This document shows positions 7,323 to 14,542 of a DNA stretch of 16,732 nt, in pieces. The first letter of the stretch is position 1, and every line of letters starts with the position of its first letter. The translations under genes were made by a program, and so were the position numbers. The notes under the pieces were generated by a model. It was not told where the DNA came from, ran no database searches, and saw nothing but the letters and a program-made list of their open reading frames with translations. Where the stretch lies: positions 1 to 16,732 of the forward strand of contig JAFOIS010000160.1 in assembly GCA_017420605.1 (NCBI GenBank), given 5' to 3'. Source of the DNA: Lachnospiraceae bacterium. Lineage in GTDB: Bacteria; Bacillota; Clostridia; Lachnospirales; Lachnospiraceae.

Positions 7323-8687
7323 TCATGCCTGCGCTTCTTTCATTTTCTTCATATCCTTGTCGATGCTGATAAAGATGGTCACGACGAGCATCAGGACCGA
7401 AAGCGCGAGCGGGATCCAGCCGAGCATGTTGTTGATGGTCGTGAGCGCCGCTTCCGGCTGGGAAGCAAGCTCCGCGTCGAAGCCGGCTTTATCGAGCGAA
7501 AGCGCGATGACCTCCGTCGCGATCGCGGAGGCGATGACCATGATGAAGCCGCTGACCGTGCCGAGGCAGGCGTCCATCCGCTTGCCGCAGCGGTATTCGA
7601 TGATGTCGCCGATGTTGCTGTAGTACACGAAGATCGTAACGAAGAGCAGCGCGCCGCCGATGCCGCTGACGGCGAAGTTGATGATCGCGCAGATCATATT
7701 CGTCGGCGCGAGAATGAACGGGATCTTGGAGACGCAGAAGAGGAGCGCACCGATCACCATCGTCTTTTTGTGACCCAGCTTATTGTCGAGCGGTTTCGTC
7801 AGCAGCGCCGTGGAAAGCAGCATGCCGACAAGATACGCCGCAAGATAGGTCGTGCTCATGGCGGAGGAGCCGTTGATATAGGTGGCATAGTAGGTGATCA
7901 CGGACTGCATGATCAGGATGATCACGTTATAGGCCATGATCTGGACGGTGCAGAGATCGAACTGCGCGTAGCTGAAAAGATCCTTCAGCATCTGGAAGAA
8001 ACCGACGTGCTGGCTCTCGTCATGGGGCCGGATGCGCTCCTTTGTGGTGAAGTAGTGGAAGAGCGAAGAGAAGATCGCGATCCCCGCGAAGATCGCCGCG
8101 ACGATAAAGAAGCCGCGGTCCGCGTTTCCGGGGATCAGGTTGCCGTCCGCGTCGAGAGCGCCGAAGAGATTGAGCAGCGGGAAGCAGGCAAGCGTCCCGA
8201 TGATCGTGCCGATATTCGAGCCGAAACTCCGGAAGATGTTGAGAGACGTCCGGTCTGCCTGATCGTCAGTCGCGACGATGCACATGGTCGAGTAACCGAT
8301 GCCGAAGAACGTGAACATCGTATCATAGACGAAGAAGGCCAGGCCCGCGATGATGATGGTCAGGGCGTCGGAAACATGGAAGTTGGTAAACAGAAGAAGA
8401 TAGCAGATCGCGACCGGCACCGCGAAATAGAGCAGGCTGTACCGGATATGCTCGCCCTTCCGGTTCGGATGGTTGACGGTCCAGTAGCCGATGAGCGGAT
8501 CATTGACCGCATCCCAGACGGCGCCCGCCGCGACCAGCGTACCGGCAGCCGCGATGCTGATGCCGAGCACATTCGTCAGGAAAAACAGATAGTAGGATCC
8601 TTTGAACAGGTAGACGAGGTTGTAGCCTCCGGCAAAGACGCCAAAGCCGAACTTTTCGCGGAAGCTGAGTTTTCCGGTTTCCTTCAT
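7323..8687 (-). CDS. GPH/MelB-type cation symporter (major facilitator superfamily)
   Basis: A 454-residue polytopic membrane protein with about twelve hydrophobic segments. The N-terminal motif WDAVNDPLIGYWTVN carries Asp59 and Asp63, spaced like the cation-binding Asp55 and Asp59 of MelB. It is followed by the loop NRKGEHIRYSLL, typical of the glycoside-pentoside-hexuronide family. A central cytosolic loop (TTKERIRPHDESQ) separates the two halves. Family members import glycosides, pentoses or uronides with Na+ or H+. The actual substrate is unknown, and no glycosidase gene is adjacent. The start follows a GGGAGGGAG site. The gene begins 12 bases after the stop of the hydrolase gene, whose TAG overlaps this ribosome site, so the two are co-transcribed and perhaps translationally coupled. 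Transport of the hydrolase's substrate or product is a reasonable guess only. Confidence 0.88.
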   Translation of the reverse strand: MKETGKLSFREKFGFGVFAGGYNLVYLFKGSYYLFFLTNVLGISIAAAGTLVAAGAVWDAVNDPLIGYWTVNHPNRKGEHIRYSLLYFAVPVAICYLLLFTNFHVSDALTIIIAGLAFFVYDTMFTFFGIGYSTMCIVATDDQADRTSLNIFRSFGSNIGTIIGTLACFPLLNLFGALDADGNLIPGNADRGFFIVAAIFAGIAIFSSLFHYFTTKERIRPHDESQHVGFFQMLKDLFSYAQFDLCTVQIMAYNVIILIMQSVITYYATYINGSSAMSTTYLAAYLVGMLLSTALLTKPLDNKLGHKKTMVIGALLFCVSKIPFILAPTNMICAIINFAVSGIGGALLFVTIFVYYSNIGDIIEYRCGKRMDACLGTVSGFIMVIASAIATEVIALSLDKAGFDAELASQPEAALTTINNMLGWIPLALSVLMLVVTIFISIDKDMKKMKEAQA

Positions 8688-8699
8688 GGTTCTCCCTCC

Positions 8700-10106
8700 C
8701 TAAATATACTTCCGGATCCGCTCCGGAAGCTTGTTGCACATGACTTCAGTTATCTGTTCCGGGGCGTCGAGGTCCCAGCAGTGCGCGCAGTTATTCAGTG
8801 TGAAGAAATCTTTATCCGGCGCGACCGTCTTTTCATAGAGCTCTTTTGCGAGCGCGTACGGCGTCTGCATATCCAGGTCCCCGTTGATATAGTAGACGGG
8901 CATCTGATAGACGAGCCCGAGCGAAGCCGCGTCGAATTCGGGCATTTCCACCCCGATCACATGGGGATAGGCTTTGTAGCCGAAAAGGTTGAGATTGTCT
9001 TTCAGAGAATAGTCCGGAGAGCGGAGCATCGGCAGGATCTCATATTTGAGCGCCGTCTTTGCGTCCGTGATCCGTGCGCTGGAAAAACCTTCCCTGATAA
9101 GAATGCGGTTCATGGCCAGCGTCTTTGCTTCGTCGACCCGGGACTCCTCCCAGTATGCGCCGAGGGAATCCAGATCGGCGAGCGCCTTCGTATCGCCGCG
9201 CTCTTCAAAACGCTTCCGGAAGAAGGCCGCCTGATAGGCGTATTCCCTGCGGCTTTCGGACATCGTTCCCGTGGAGATATACGCCGCGTAGCGGTCCGGG
9301 TGCTCCAGCGCAAGATGCGCTCCGAGGAACGTGCCCCAGGAGTGTCCGAAGAGAATGATCTTGTCCTTTCCGAAACGCTCCCGGAGAAAGTCCGTCAGGA
9401 CGAGGGCGTCGTCGAGAATGATCTTCGAAGTCAGCTCCACCGGCGAGGCCGTCCCGGAGATCGAGGCGGTCTTTCCGCTGCAGCGCTGGTCCCAGTTGAC
9501 GACGGTATAATATTTTTCCCACGGCCGCTGATACAGATAACTGAGCCCGGTCAGCGTCGATCCCGGTCCGCCGTGCAGGACCAGAAGCACAGGGTTCTCC
9601 TCCTTTGTGCCGCGGATCGTGACCCACTGCCGGACGCCGTTGATCGGAAGGGCAAAGGAATCGTGCAGGGCAAACATGGAGAAGGGGAGATGCTCCGGCA
9701 CGCGGATCTTCGTGACCTTTTCGCCGAGGGTATTGGCCTGGTTTTCAGGGAATACGGAAAAGTAGGATATGCCGGCCCGCAGCTTCTCGCCGTTATAATT
9801 TGCCGCCCAGATGCTGGACGGGATGCCGACGACAAAAAGATAAAGCGGGCCGAAGATCAGGGACTGGATGGAATGTCCGTATTCATGCGTAAGGTAAGCG
9901 TTCGGTTCCCCGTTCTCCATGAGGGGGTCGCCGACGAAAAGAAACATGCCGAGACTGATGCCGCCGCTGTGCGACCAGCGCGTGACATAGGCGCCGTGGA
10001 ACCAGAAATGCTCCTTTCCTTTGCCTTCCTTCAGGAGATAGACCAGTCCGACGAGGGTCTGCAGAATGCCCCACGTGCATTGCAGAAAGACGTACAGAAT
10101 ATTCAT
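8700..10106 (-). CDS. Composite protein: membrane HEYGH domain plus S33 prolyl-iminopeptidase-like hydrolase
   Basis: A 468-residue protein in two parts. Residues 1-125 contain hydrophobic segments (about 1-25 and 82-100) and HEYGHSIQS (74-82), an HExxH-type motif resembling small membrane proteins of anaerobic Bacillota with a putative metallopeptidase motif. Residues about 145-468 are an alpha/beta hydrolase of the S33 prolyl iminopeptidase type: HGGPGS (178-183, oxyanion), NWDQRCSGKT, nucleophile Ser256 in GHSWG, probable acid Asp412 in GDLDMQTP, and His442 in CAHCWD. The start is placed at ATG 10106, which has an AAAGGCAGG site and begins directly with the membrane segment. Upstream in-frame ATGs (10145, 10193) lack sites and would overlap the promoter region. 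It is first in a unit with the GPH symporter and divergent from a LysR gene. The substrate is unknown, and a fused peptidase pair is inference. Confidence 0.8.
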   Translation of the reverse strand: MNILYVFLQCTWGILQTLVGLVYLLKEGKGKEHFWFHGAYVTRWSHSGGISLGMFLFVGDPLMENGEPNAYLTHEYGHSIQSLIFGPLYLFVVGIPSSIWAANYNGEKLRAGISYFSVFPENQANTLGEKVTKIRVPEHLPFSMFALHDSFALPINGVRQWVTIRGTKEENPVLLVLHGGPGSTLTGLSYLYQRPWEKYYTVVNWDQRCSGKTASISGTASPVELTSKIILDDALVLTDFLRERFGKDKIILFGHSWGTFLGAHLALEHPDRYAAYISTGTMSESRREYAYQAAFFRKRFEERGDTKALADLDSLGAYWEESRVDEAKTLAMNRILIREGFSSARITDAKTALKYEILPMLRSPDYSLKDNLNLFGYKAYPHVIGVEMPEFDAASLGLVYQMPVYYINGDLDMQTPYALAKELYEKTVAPDKDFFTLNNCAHCWDLDAPEQITEVMCNKLPERIRKYI

Positions 10107-10164
10107 GACCCGTACCTGCCTTTGCGAAGCATGCAAGAAATGCATAATACCTGTATGATTATAC

Positions 10165-10193
10165 AGATTATGCCAAACTGATATAATTATCAA
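10165..10193 (-). promoter_or_regulatory. Candidate promoter of the hydrolase-symporter unit
   Basis: On the minus strand TTGATA (10188-10193) is followed after 17 bases by TAATCT (10165-10170). The match is moderate, but spacing and position are right. The -35 overlaps an inverted repeat (TGATA-TAAT-TATCA, 10179-10192), a plausible site for the divergent LysR protein. Confidence 0.4.
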
Positions 10194-10235
10194 TGCTAAA
10201 AATCTTATAGATATCTATTAAAATAATTGATATCA
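10179..10235. promoter_or_regulatory. Cluster of GATATC-type palindromes in the divergent LysR spacer
   Basis: Three inverted repeats lie in 57 bases: TGATA-TAAT-TATCA (10179-10192), the perfect 12-mer ATAGATATCTAT (10207-10218) and the perfect 8-mer TGATATCA (10228-10235). LysR-type regulators commonly bind AT-rich inverted repeats in the spacer with their divergent target, so these are candidate binding sites. Confidence 0.45.
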
Positions 10236-10264
10236 TGTGTACGGAAACGGTAAAAAATGAAACG

Positions 10265-10284
10265 CCCCGCACCGCGAAGCGGGG
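10265..10284 (+). other. Small GC hairpin in the LysR gene leader
   Basis: CCCCGC (10265-10270) pairs with GCGGGG (10279-10284) around an eight-base loop, ten bases before the GGAGG ribosome site of the LysR gene. No function can be assigned. Confidence 0.35.
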
Positions 10285-10304
10285 GAAAAGGCAGGAGGCT
10301 GGAA

Positions 10305-11237
10305 ATGAAACTTGCACAGCTCGAGCAGGTCATACGGATCACGGCGGAAGGGTCGATCAATAAGGCTGCCGCGTCCCTCTATATCACACAGTCGAATCTG
10401 TCCCAGTCCGTCAGAAATCTGGAGAAGGAGCTCGGCAGACCGATCTTTCTGCGGACCGGCAGCGGTGTGGAACTGACGAAGTTCGGCAGCGACTTCCTTG
10501 TGTATGCACGGGATATCGTCGGCCGCTGCCGCCGGCTGGAGAGCTTCTGCCGGGAAGAACTCGAACCCGTCACCGTCTTTTCGGTATCCTCCTGGCATAT
10601 CGATTTTATTACCCGTTATTTTGCCGAAACGTGCCTGCGGCACGCCGCGGAGCATACAAAGTTCTCCCTGTTTGACGGTACGCTCATCGAGATCCTGGAC
10701 CAGGTGCGGTACCAGCAGAGCGAACTGGGCTTCATTTTCCTGCCGCAGGAGGAACGGAAACAGTTCGAACTCCGGATGAAGGGAATGGGGCTTCTTTTTG
10801 AATCGCTCGTGGTAAGCCCGCTGCGGATCTGTGTGGGAAGCAAAAACCCGCTGTTCCACAGCGCCGAGGAAGCCGTGACGCTGTCGCGTCTCAGGGATTT
10901 TCCGCTGATCCTTTATGAGGACACGCTTTCCTCCTTCTATGATCTTCTGCACGATGCGGGGATCGACGATCATCCGCGCATCATTACCGTATCGGATCAG
11001 TACGCGATGAATTATCTGATGCTGAATACGGAAGGCTTTTCCCTGACGACCGATACCGGCGTATACGGCGTCACCGGGGGAGAAAGAGAGGTGCGGGAAT
11101 TCCGGCCGGAGGGCATAGATATCCAGATCAGCCTCGGTTTCGTCCGGAACAGCAGCCGGCCGCTGTCGCCGGCAGCGGAGGAATTCCTTTCGGGCATCCG
11201 GAAACAGCTGAAGAAGAAAAGTACGTATATCCATTGA
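10305..11237 (+). CDS. LysR-family transcriptional regulator
   Basis: A 310-residue protein. Residues 1-60 form the winged helix-turn-helix of LysR proteins (QLEQVIRITAEGSINKAAAS, then ITQSNLSQSVRNLEKELG and PIFLR). Residues about 85-300 form the periplasmic-binding-like effector domain. The start is ATG 10305, which has AGGAGG eight bases upstream and starts directly at the helix-turn-helix; an ATG 48 bases earlier has no ribosome site. It is divergent from the hydrolase-symporter unit and directly upstream of the MtmB-like/permease pair, so either or both could be its target. The -35 of the next promoter overlaps its stop codon. The ligand is unknown. Confidence 0.9.
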   Translation: MKLAQLEQVIRITAEGSINKAAASLYITQSNLSQSVRNLEKELGRPIFLRTGSGVELTKFGSDFLVYARDIVGRCRRLESFCREELEPVTVFSVSSWHIDFITRYFAETCLRHAAEHTKFSLFDGTLIEILDQVRYQQSELGFIFLPQEERKQFELRMKGMGLLFESLVVSPLRICVGSKNPLFHSAEEAVTLSRLRDFPLILYEDTLSSFYDLLHDAGIDDHPRIITVSDQYAMNYLMLNTEGFSLTTDTGVYGVTGGEREVREFRPEGIDIQISLGFVRNSSRPLSPAAEEFLSGIRKQLKKKSTYIH

Positions 11238-11263
11238 CAGTCTGCATGGGAATTCAATAGAAT
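11234..11263 (+). promoter_or_regulatory. Promoter of the MtmB-like/permease unit
   Basis: TTGACA at 11234-11239 is followed after 18 bases by TAGAAT at 11258-11263. The TTGACA contains the TGA stop of the LysR gene. The leader of about 80 bases can form two weak hairpins (CTGTT/AACAG at 11268-11284 and GTTA/TAAC at 11304-11318). No known riboswitch was recognised in it. Confidence 0.55.
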
Positions 11264-11349
11264 AAATCTGTTACAGGAGAACAGGCATACGGGACCGGAA
11301 AAAGTTACTTACGATAACGCCGCAGGCATGAAATAAGGAGGAACTGTCC

Positions 11350-12708
11350 GTGCACTTTCTTGACATCGTAAACCGGGGCTATACCGGAAAGACGGTATCC
11401 AAAGACGACTGGGATATGAATCACGTCGTAATGCCCATCATAGAGGTCCTTGAGGACTTTGAGCTGGAGAGGGAAGACGGGGCCGTGCTTCTTCACGACG
11501 AAGAGGAAGCCAGGCTCTATTTCGAAGCGGCGGTCGAGCTTCTGCTCCGTTCCGGCGTATACAACCAGTCCACCGGAAAGGTCATGGAGTTTACCAGGGA
11601 GGAGATCCTGGAAGCCGCACGGAACATGAAGCCGGAAGTGACCGTGGGAAACGGCGCGGACGCGTATACCTTCGTCGCGCGCGTTCCCGATGATCCGAGA
11701 CTTCCCGGCGTTGTCGCCGGCAACCCAGGCTGCCCCATGACGGAGGAAACCTTTTACAGGACCGTACTTTCCTGGGCCAAAGAGCCGGTCGTAGACATGG
11801 TCACCTGCGGTTCCCTTGTGGAAGTGGACGGGTTTCCGGTTGTCCGCGATTCGCCCTCCGAAGTGCTGGCGCTGCGCAGGGAAATGAAATACCTCAACGA
11901 GATCTGCGCGAAAGTCGGCCGTCCCGGGATCGGGCGCCTCGCCGCGGAGAGCAGCGTTTCCGAGATCGGCGACCTCGCCGCCATGGCACCGGGCGGTTTC
12001 CAGCCCGGCGACGCGCATCTTGTTTCGTTCAACAATGAGCTCATGATCTCCAATGACAACCTGATCCGTGTGGCAAACGCGATCGGCACGCCGGTCCTCA
12101 ACGCGTCGCTCGCCTGCGTCATGGTCGGCGGCCTTGCGGGGCGCGCGGAAGGCGCCGCGGTCTGCATGATCGCTTCGCTTCTTGCGTCGTCGCTCATCGG
12201 GCGCGCGGATTATCATCTCTGCCATCCGATCCATATCAATTACATCGCGACGTCCACGCCGGAATGCATCTGGCTTTCCAGCGTGGTCTGCCAGGCGTTC
12301 GCGGCCTGTGCGCCGGCCGTCATTATCTGCGACATCTATCCCAAGAGCGGTGCCGGCACGATCGAGCTGCTGCGGGAGGTCGCGGCAAACGCGCTCGCCA
12401 TCACCGTCTCCGGCGGAAACCTCGAAGGCGTCGGTTCCTGCGACGGCATGAAGCCGCACTGTTCGGGGCTGGAAGCCCGCCTCATGGGCGAAGTCGGCAA
12501 AGCCGCCGCCGCGCAGGGCATGACCCGCGCCGAGGCGGAACCGATCATCCTCCGGCTGGTCGACGAATATAAACATGTTTTTGCCAAAGGAAACGAAGGC
12601 CTGCCGTTCGAGGAAGTCTACGACGAAGACGGAAATCCGAGGGACTTCTGGCTGGCCATGTACGAGGAAGTCCGTGCGGAGCTTGCGGACCTGGGTCTTA
12701 AGCTGTAA
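11350..12708 (+). CDS. MtmB-family (monomethylamine:corrinoid methyltransferase-like) protein without pyrrolysine
   Basis: A complete 452-residue protein starting at GTG with a perfect AAGGAGG site seven bases upstream. By eye it aligns along its whole length with archaeal MtmB (about 458 residues, a TIM barrel that moves a methyl group from monomethylamine to a corrinoid protein). Matching blocks include DWDMNHVVM (19-27), GCPMTEETF (127-135), KVGRPGIGRL (188-197), FNNEL (227-231), HLCHPIHIN (289-297) and GLEARLMGEV (373-382). In MtmB, pyrrolysine 202 follows the RPGMGV block. The matching position here is Leu197, codon CTC at 11938-11940, and the frame has no internal TAG. The catalytic residue for methylamine is therefore absent, so the substrate is probably different or the protein has another role. 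It is followed by a xanthine/uracil-type permease. No corrinoid protein or reductive activase is in view. Confidence 0.85.
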   Translation: MHFLDIVNRGYTGKTVSKDDWDMNHVVMPIIEVLEDFELEREDGAVLLHDEEEARLYFEAAVELLLRSGVYNQSTGKVMEFTREEILEAARNMKPEVTVGNGADAYTFVARVPDDPRLPGVVAGNPGCPMTEETFYRTVLSWAKEPVVDMVTCGSLVEVDGFPVVRDSPSEVLALRREMKYLNEICAKVGRPGIGRLAAESSVSEIGDLAAMAPGGFQPGDAHLVSFNNELMISNDNLIRVANAIGTPVLNASLACVMVGGLAGRAEGAAVCMIASLLASSLIGRADYHLCHPIHINYIATSTPECIWLSSVVCQAFAACAPAVIICDIYPKSGAGTIELLREVAANALAITVSGGNLEGVGSCDGMKPHCSGLEARLMGEVGKAAAAQGMTRAEAEPIILRLVDEYKHVFAKGNEGLPFEEVYDEDGNPRDFWLAMYEEVRAELADLGLKL

Positions 12709-12723
12709 GCCGGAAAAAGAAGA

Positions 12724-12791
12724 GGACCGGCCCATCCGGCGGTCCCAAAGCAGATCGTAACCGGACGGCGGCAGCCGTAAAAGCATTTTTT
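12724..12791 (+). other. Intercistronic hairpins between the methyltransferase-like and permease genes
   Basis: GGACCG (12724-12729) pairs with CGGTCC (12740-12745). Further on, ACGGC (12765-12769) pairs with GCCGT (12774-12778), followed after six bases by a T-run (12785-12791). The second could be a weak attenuator that lowers permease expression. The stems are short and no competing structure was found. Confidence 0.35.
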
Positions 12792-12811
12792 CTGAGAGGG
12801 GGAAATTTATC

Positions 12812-14398
12812 TTGGAAACCAAAAAGAAAAGCCTGATACCGTTCTTTACGGAAGGCGACGTAGGCGGCCTGATCTACATGGTCGCGAACAACATCGTCAA
12901 CTACATCATCGTCATCGCGACACTGCAGGGATTTGAATGGCCGAACGAGATCATTTTCGGCCGCGTGATCCCGGGCCTTTCGCTCGGACTTCTGTGCGGA
13001 GGCGTATACTATGCGGTCATGGCATGGAGACTTTCAAAGAAGCTCGGGACGCCGAATGTGACGGCGCTGCCCTCCGGCATTTCCACGCCGGCCATGTTCG
13101 TTATCCTGTTCGGCGTCATCAGCCCGATCCACTACGCGATCGGCGATCCGGAGCTTGAATGGGCAGCCGCGACGGCCGCCTGCTTCATCGGCGGTTTCGT
13201 GGAATTCCTCGGCGGCTTCATCGGCCCGTGGGTCAAGAAGCATCTTCCGCGCGCGGCCCTGCTCGGCACCGTCGCCGGCATCGGCTTCATCTGGATGGCG
13301 ACCCAGGGCGTGTTCGACGTCTTCGGCGATCCGGTCGTCGGCCTTCCGATCCTTGCCGTCGCCATGCTCGGCGTCTTCGCCGGTTATCTCTTCCCGAAGA
13401 AGATCTCCCCGTTCCTGGTTGCGATCGTCGGCGGTATCGTTTACGCGTTCTGCCTGGGACGCACCACGGTGGATTTCAGCCAGGTCGGTTTCTACTTCCC
13501 GAATCCGGCGAACACGGTACAGTCCCTCATCAACGGCTTCGCTTATGTCGTGCCGTATCTTACGGTCGTCATCCCGGTCGAGATCTACAACTTCATCGAA
13601 ACGATGGACAACGTGGAATCCGCGAATGCGGCCGGCGATCCGTATAACGTCCGCGAGGCGCAGTTCGCCGACGGTATCTGCACCATGATCTCGTCGCTCT
13701 TCGGCGGCGTCGTTCCGAACACGGTCTGGCTCGGCCATCCGGGTCTTAAGAAACAGAAAGCCGGCGCCGGCTACAGCTGGATCGGCGGCCTGATCCTCGG
13801 TCTTGCCGGTTTCCTCGGCCTGTTCACGGTCCTTGCGGAACTTGTCCCGCCGGCAGTCGCCGCCATCACGTACATCTGGTGCGCGGTCATCATGGTGGCA
13901 CAGGCCTTCAAGGAATGCAATGTCAAGCACTATGCGGCCATCGGCATCGCCATGGTCCCGTCCATTGCCGACTATCTGTTTACGCAGGTGGAAGCTTCGC
14001 TGGCGACCGGTTCCATGATGGAAGGCGGCTGGGGTATCTGGTCGGAAGCGCTGGAAAGCGGCCTCAAGGGATTCCAGCCGGAAGTCGATGAGCTCCTGAT
14101 CGCCAACGGCGCCATGTGGAATGGTGTTCCGGCAGTCAAGGCCGGCGCGATCATCATCGGCATCCTGCTTGGCTCCATGTGTGTCTTTATGATCGACCAC
14201 AAGCTCCGCAGCGCGGCGGTCATTGCGCTTGCCGGCGCGGTCCTTGCATTCTTCGGGTTCATCCACCATGCGGCGCTCGGCATCTATCCGACTTCGCCGT
14301 TCATGATCGGCTGGCTCATCGTCGCGGCCCTGCTCTTTATCTTCAGCTTCGGAGAAGGAAAGTGGTTCAAGGCGCAGGACGACTTCAATTACGTCTGA
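12812..14398 (+). CDS. Xanthine/uracil-type permease (AzgA/NCS2-like)
   Basis: A 528-residue integral membrane protein with 12 or more hydrophobic segments. It resembles the bacterial xanthine/uracil/vitamin C permease group: an N-terminal FFTEGDVGG motif, NEIIFGRVIPG, NVTALPSGISTP (82-93), and a mid-protein IPVEIYNFIETMDNVESA segment corresponding to the family's conserved transport region. Family members move purines, pyrimidines or related rings with H+ or Na+; the true ligand here is unknown. The start is TTG at 12812 with GAGAGGGGG about nine bases upstream. The next in-frame ATG lies inside the first membrane segment and is unlikely. It is 103 bases downstream of the MtmB-like gene and should share its transcript. 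The pairing suggests that the permease brings in the methyltransferase substrate, which is inference. Confidence 0.85.
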   Translation: METKKKSLIPFFTEGDVGGLIYMVANNIVNYIIVIATLQGFEWPNEIIFGRVIPGLSLGLLCGGVYYAVMAWRLSKKLGTPNVTALPSGISTPAMFVILFGVISPIHYAIGDPELEWAAATAACFIGGFVEFLGGFIGPWVKKHLPRAALLGTVAGIGFIWMATQGVFDVFGDPVVGLPILAVAMLGVFAGYLFPKKISPFLVAIVGGIVYAFCLGRTTVDFSQVGFYFPNPANTVQSLINGFAYVVPYLTVVIPVEIYNFIETMDNVESANAAGDPYNVREAQFADGICTMISSLFGGVVPNTVWLGHPGLKKQKAGAGYSWIGGLILGLAGFLGLFTVLAELVPPAVAAITYIWCAVIMVAQAFKECNVKHYAAIGIAMVPSIADYLFTQVEASLATGSMMEGGWGIWSEALESGLKGFQPEVDELLIANGAMWNGVPAVKAGAIIIGILLGSMCVFMIDHKLRSAAVIALAGAVLAFFGFIHHAALGIYPTSPFMIGWLIVAALLFIFSFGEGKWFKAQDDFNYV

Positions 14399-14423
14399 TC
14401 AGGTACACTTGATCAGGTACATT
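14396..14423 (+). repeat. 14-bp tandem repeat over the permease stop codon
   Basis: TGATCAGGTACACT (14396-14409) is followed directly by TGATCAGGTACATT (14410-14423), 13 of 14 bases identical. The first TGA is the stop codon. It looks like a local slippage duplication. Confidence 0.8.
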
Positions 14424-14458
14424 CAGGACAGATACCATATCCCCAAACCGGGGCCGAA

Positions 14459-14490
14459 GAAAAGCCGCAGCATGTACGCTGCGGCTTTTC
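14459..14490. terminator. Bidirectional terminator between the permease and rubrerythrin genes
   Basis: GAAAAGCCGCAGC (14459-14471) pairs perfectly over 13 bp with GCTGCGGCTTTTC (14478-14490), with a six-base loop. The A-tract/T-tract ends make it work on both strands. It lies between two convergent genes. Confidence 0.92.
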
Positions 14491-14542
14491 GATTCATGTT
14501 GCTGATGCGGGGTTATCCTTTATGCGGCTTTCCGGAAACGGA

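Noticed and set aside
7296..10181. A 961-codon plus-strand frame opposite the symporter and hydrolase genes
   Set aside because: Its translation is biased in Asp, Arg and His with no known motif, and it spans two convincing minus-strand genes and their junction, so it is a shadow.
10107..10193. Upstream ATG starts (10145, 10193) for the hydrolase
   Set aside because: They lack ribosome sites, add an unlikely leader and overlap the promoter region. ATG 10106 has AAAGGCAGG and begins at the membrane segment.
11938..11940. Possible pyrrolysine codon in the MtmB-like gene
   Set aside because: The codon at the aligned position is CTC, and no in-frame TAG exists in the gene, so no pyrrolysine is encoded.
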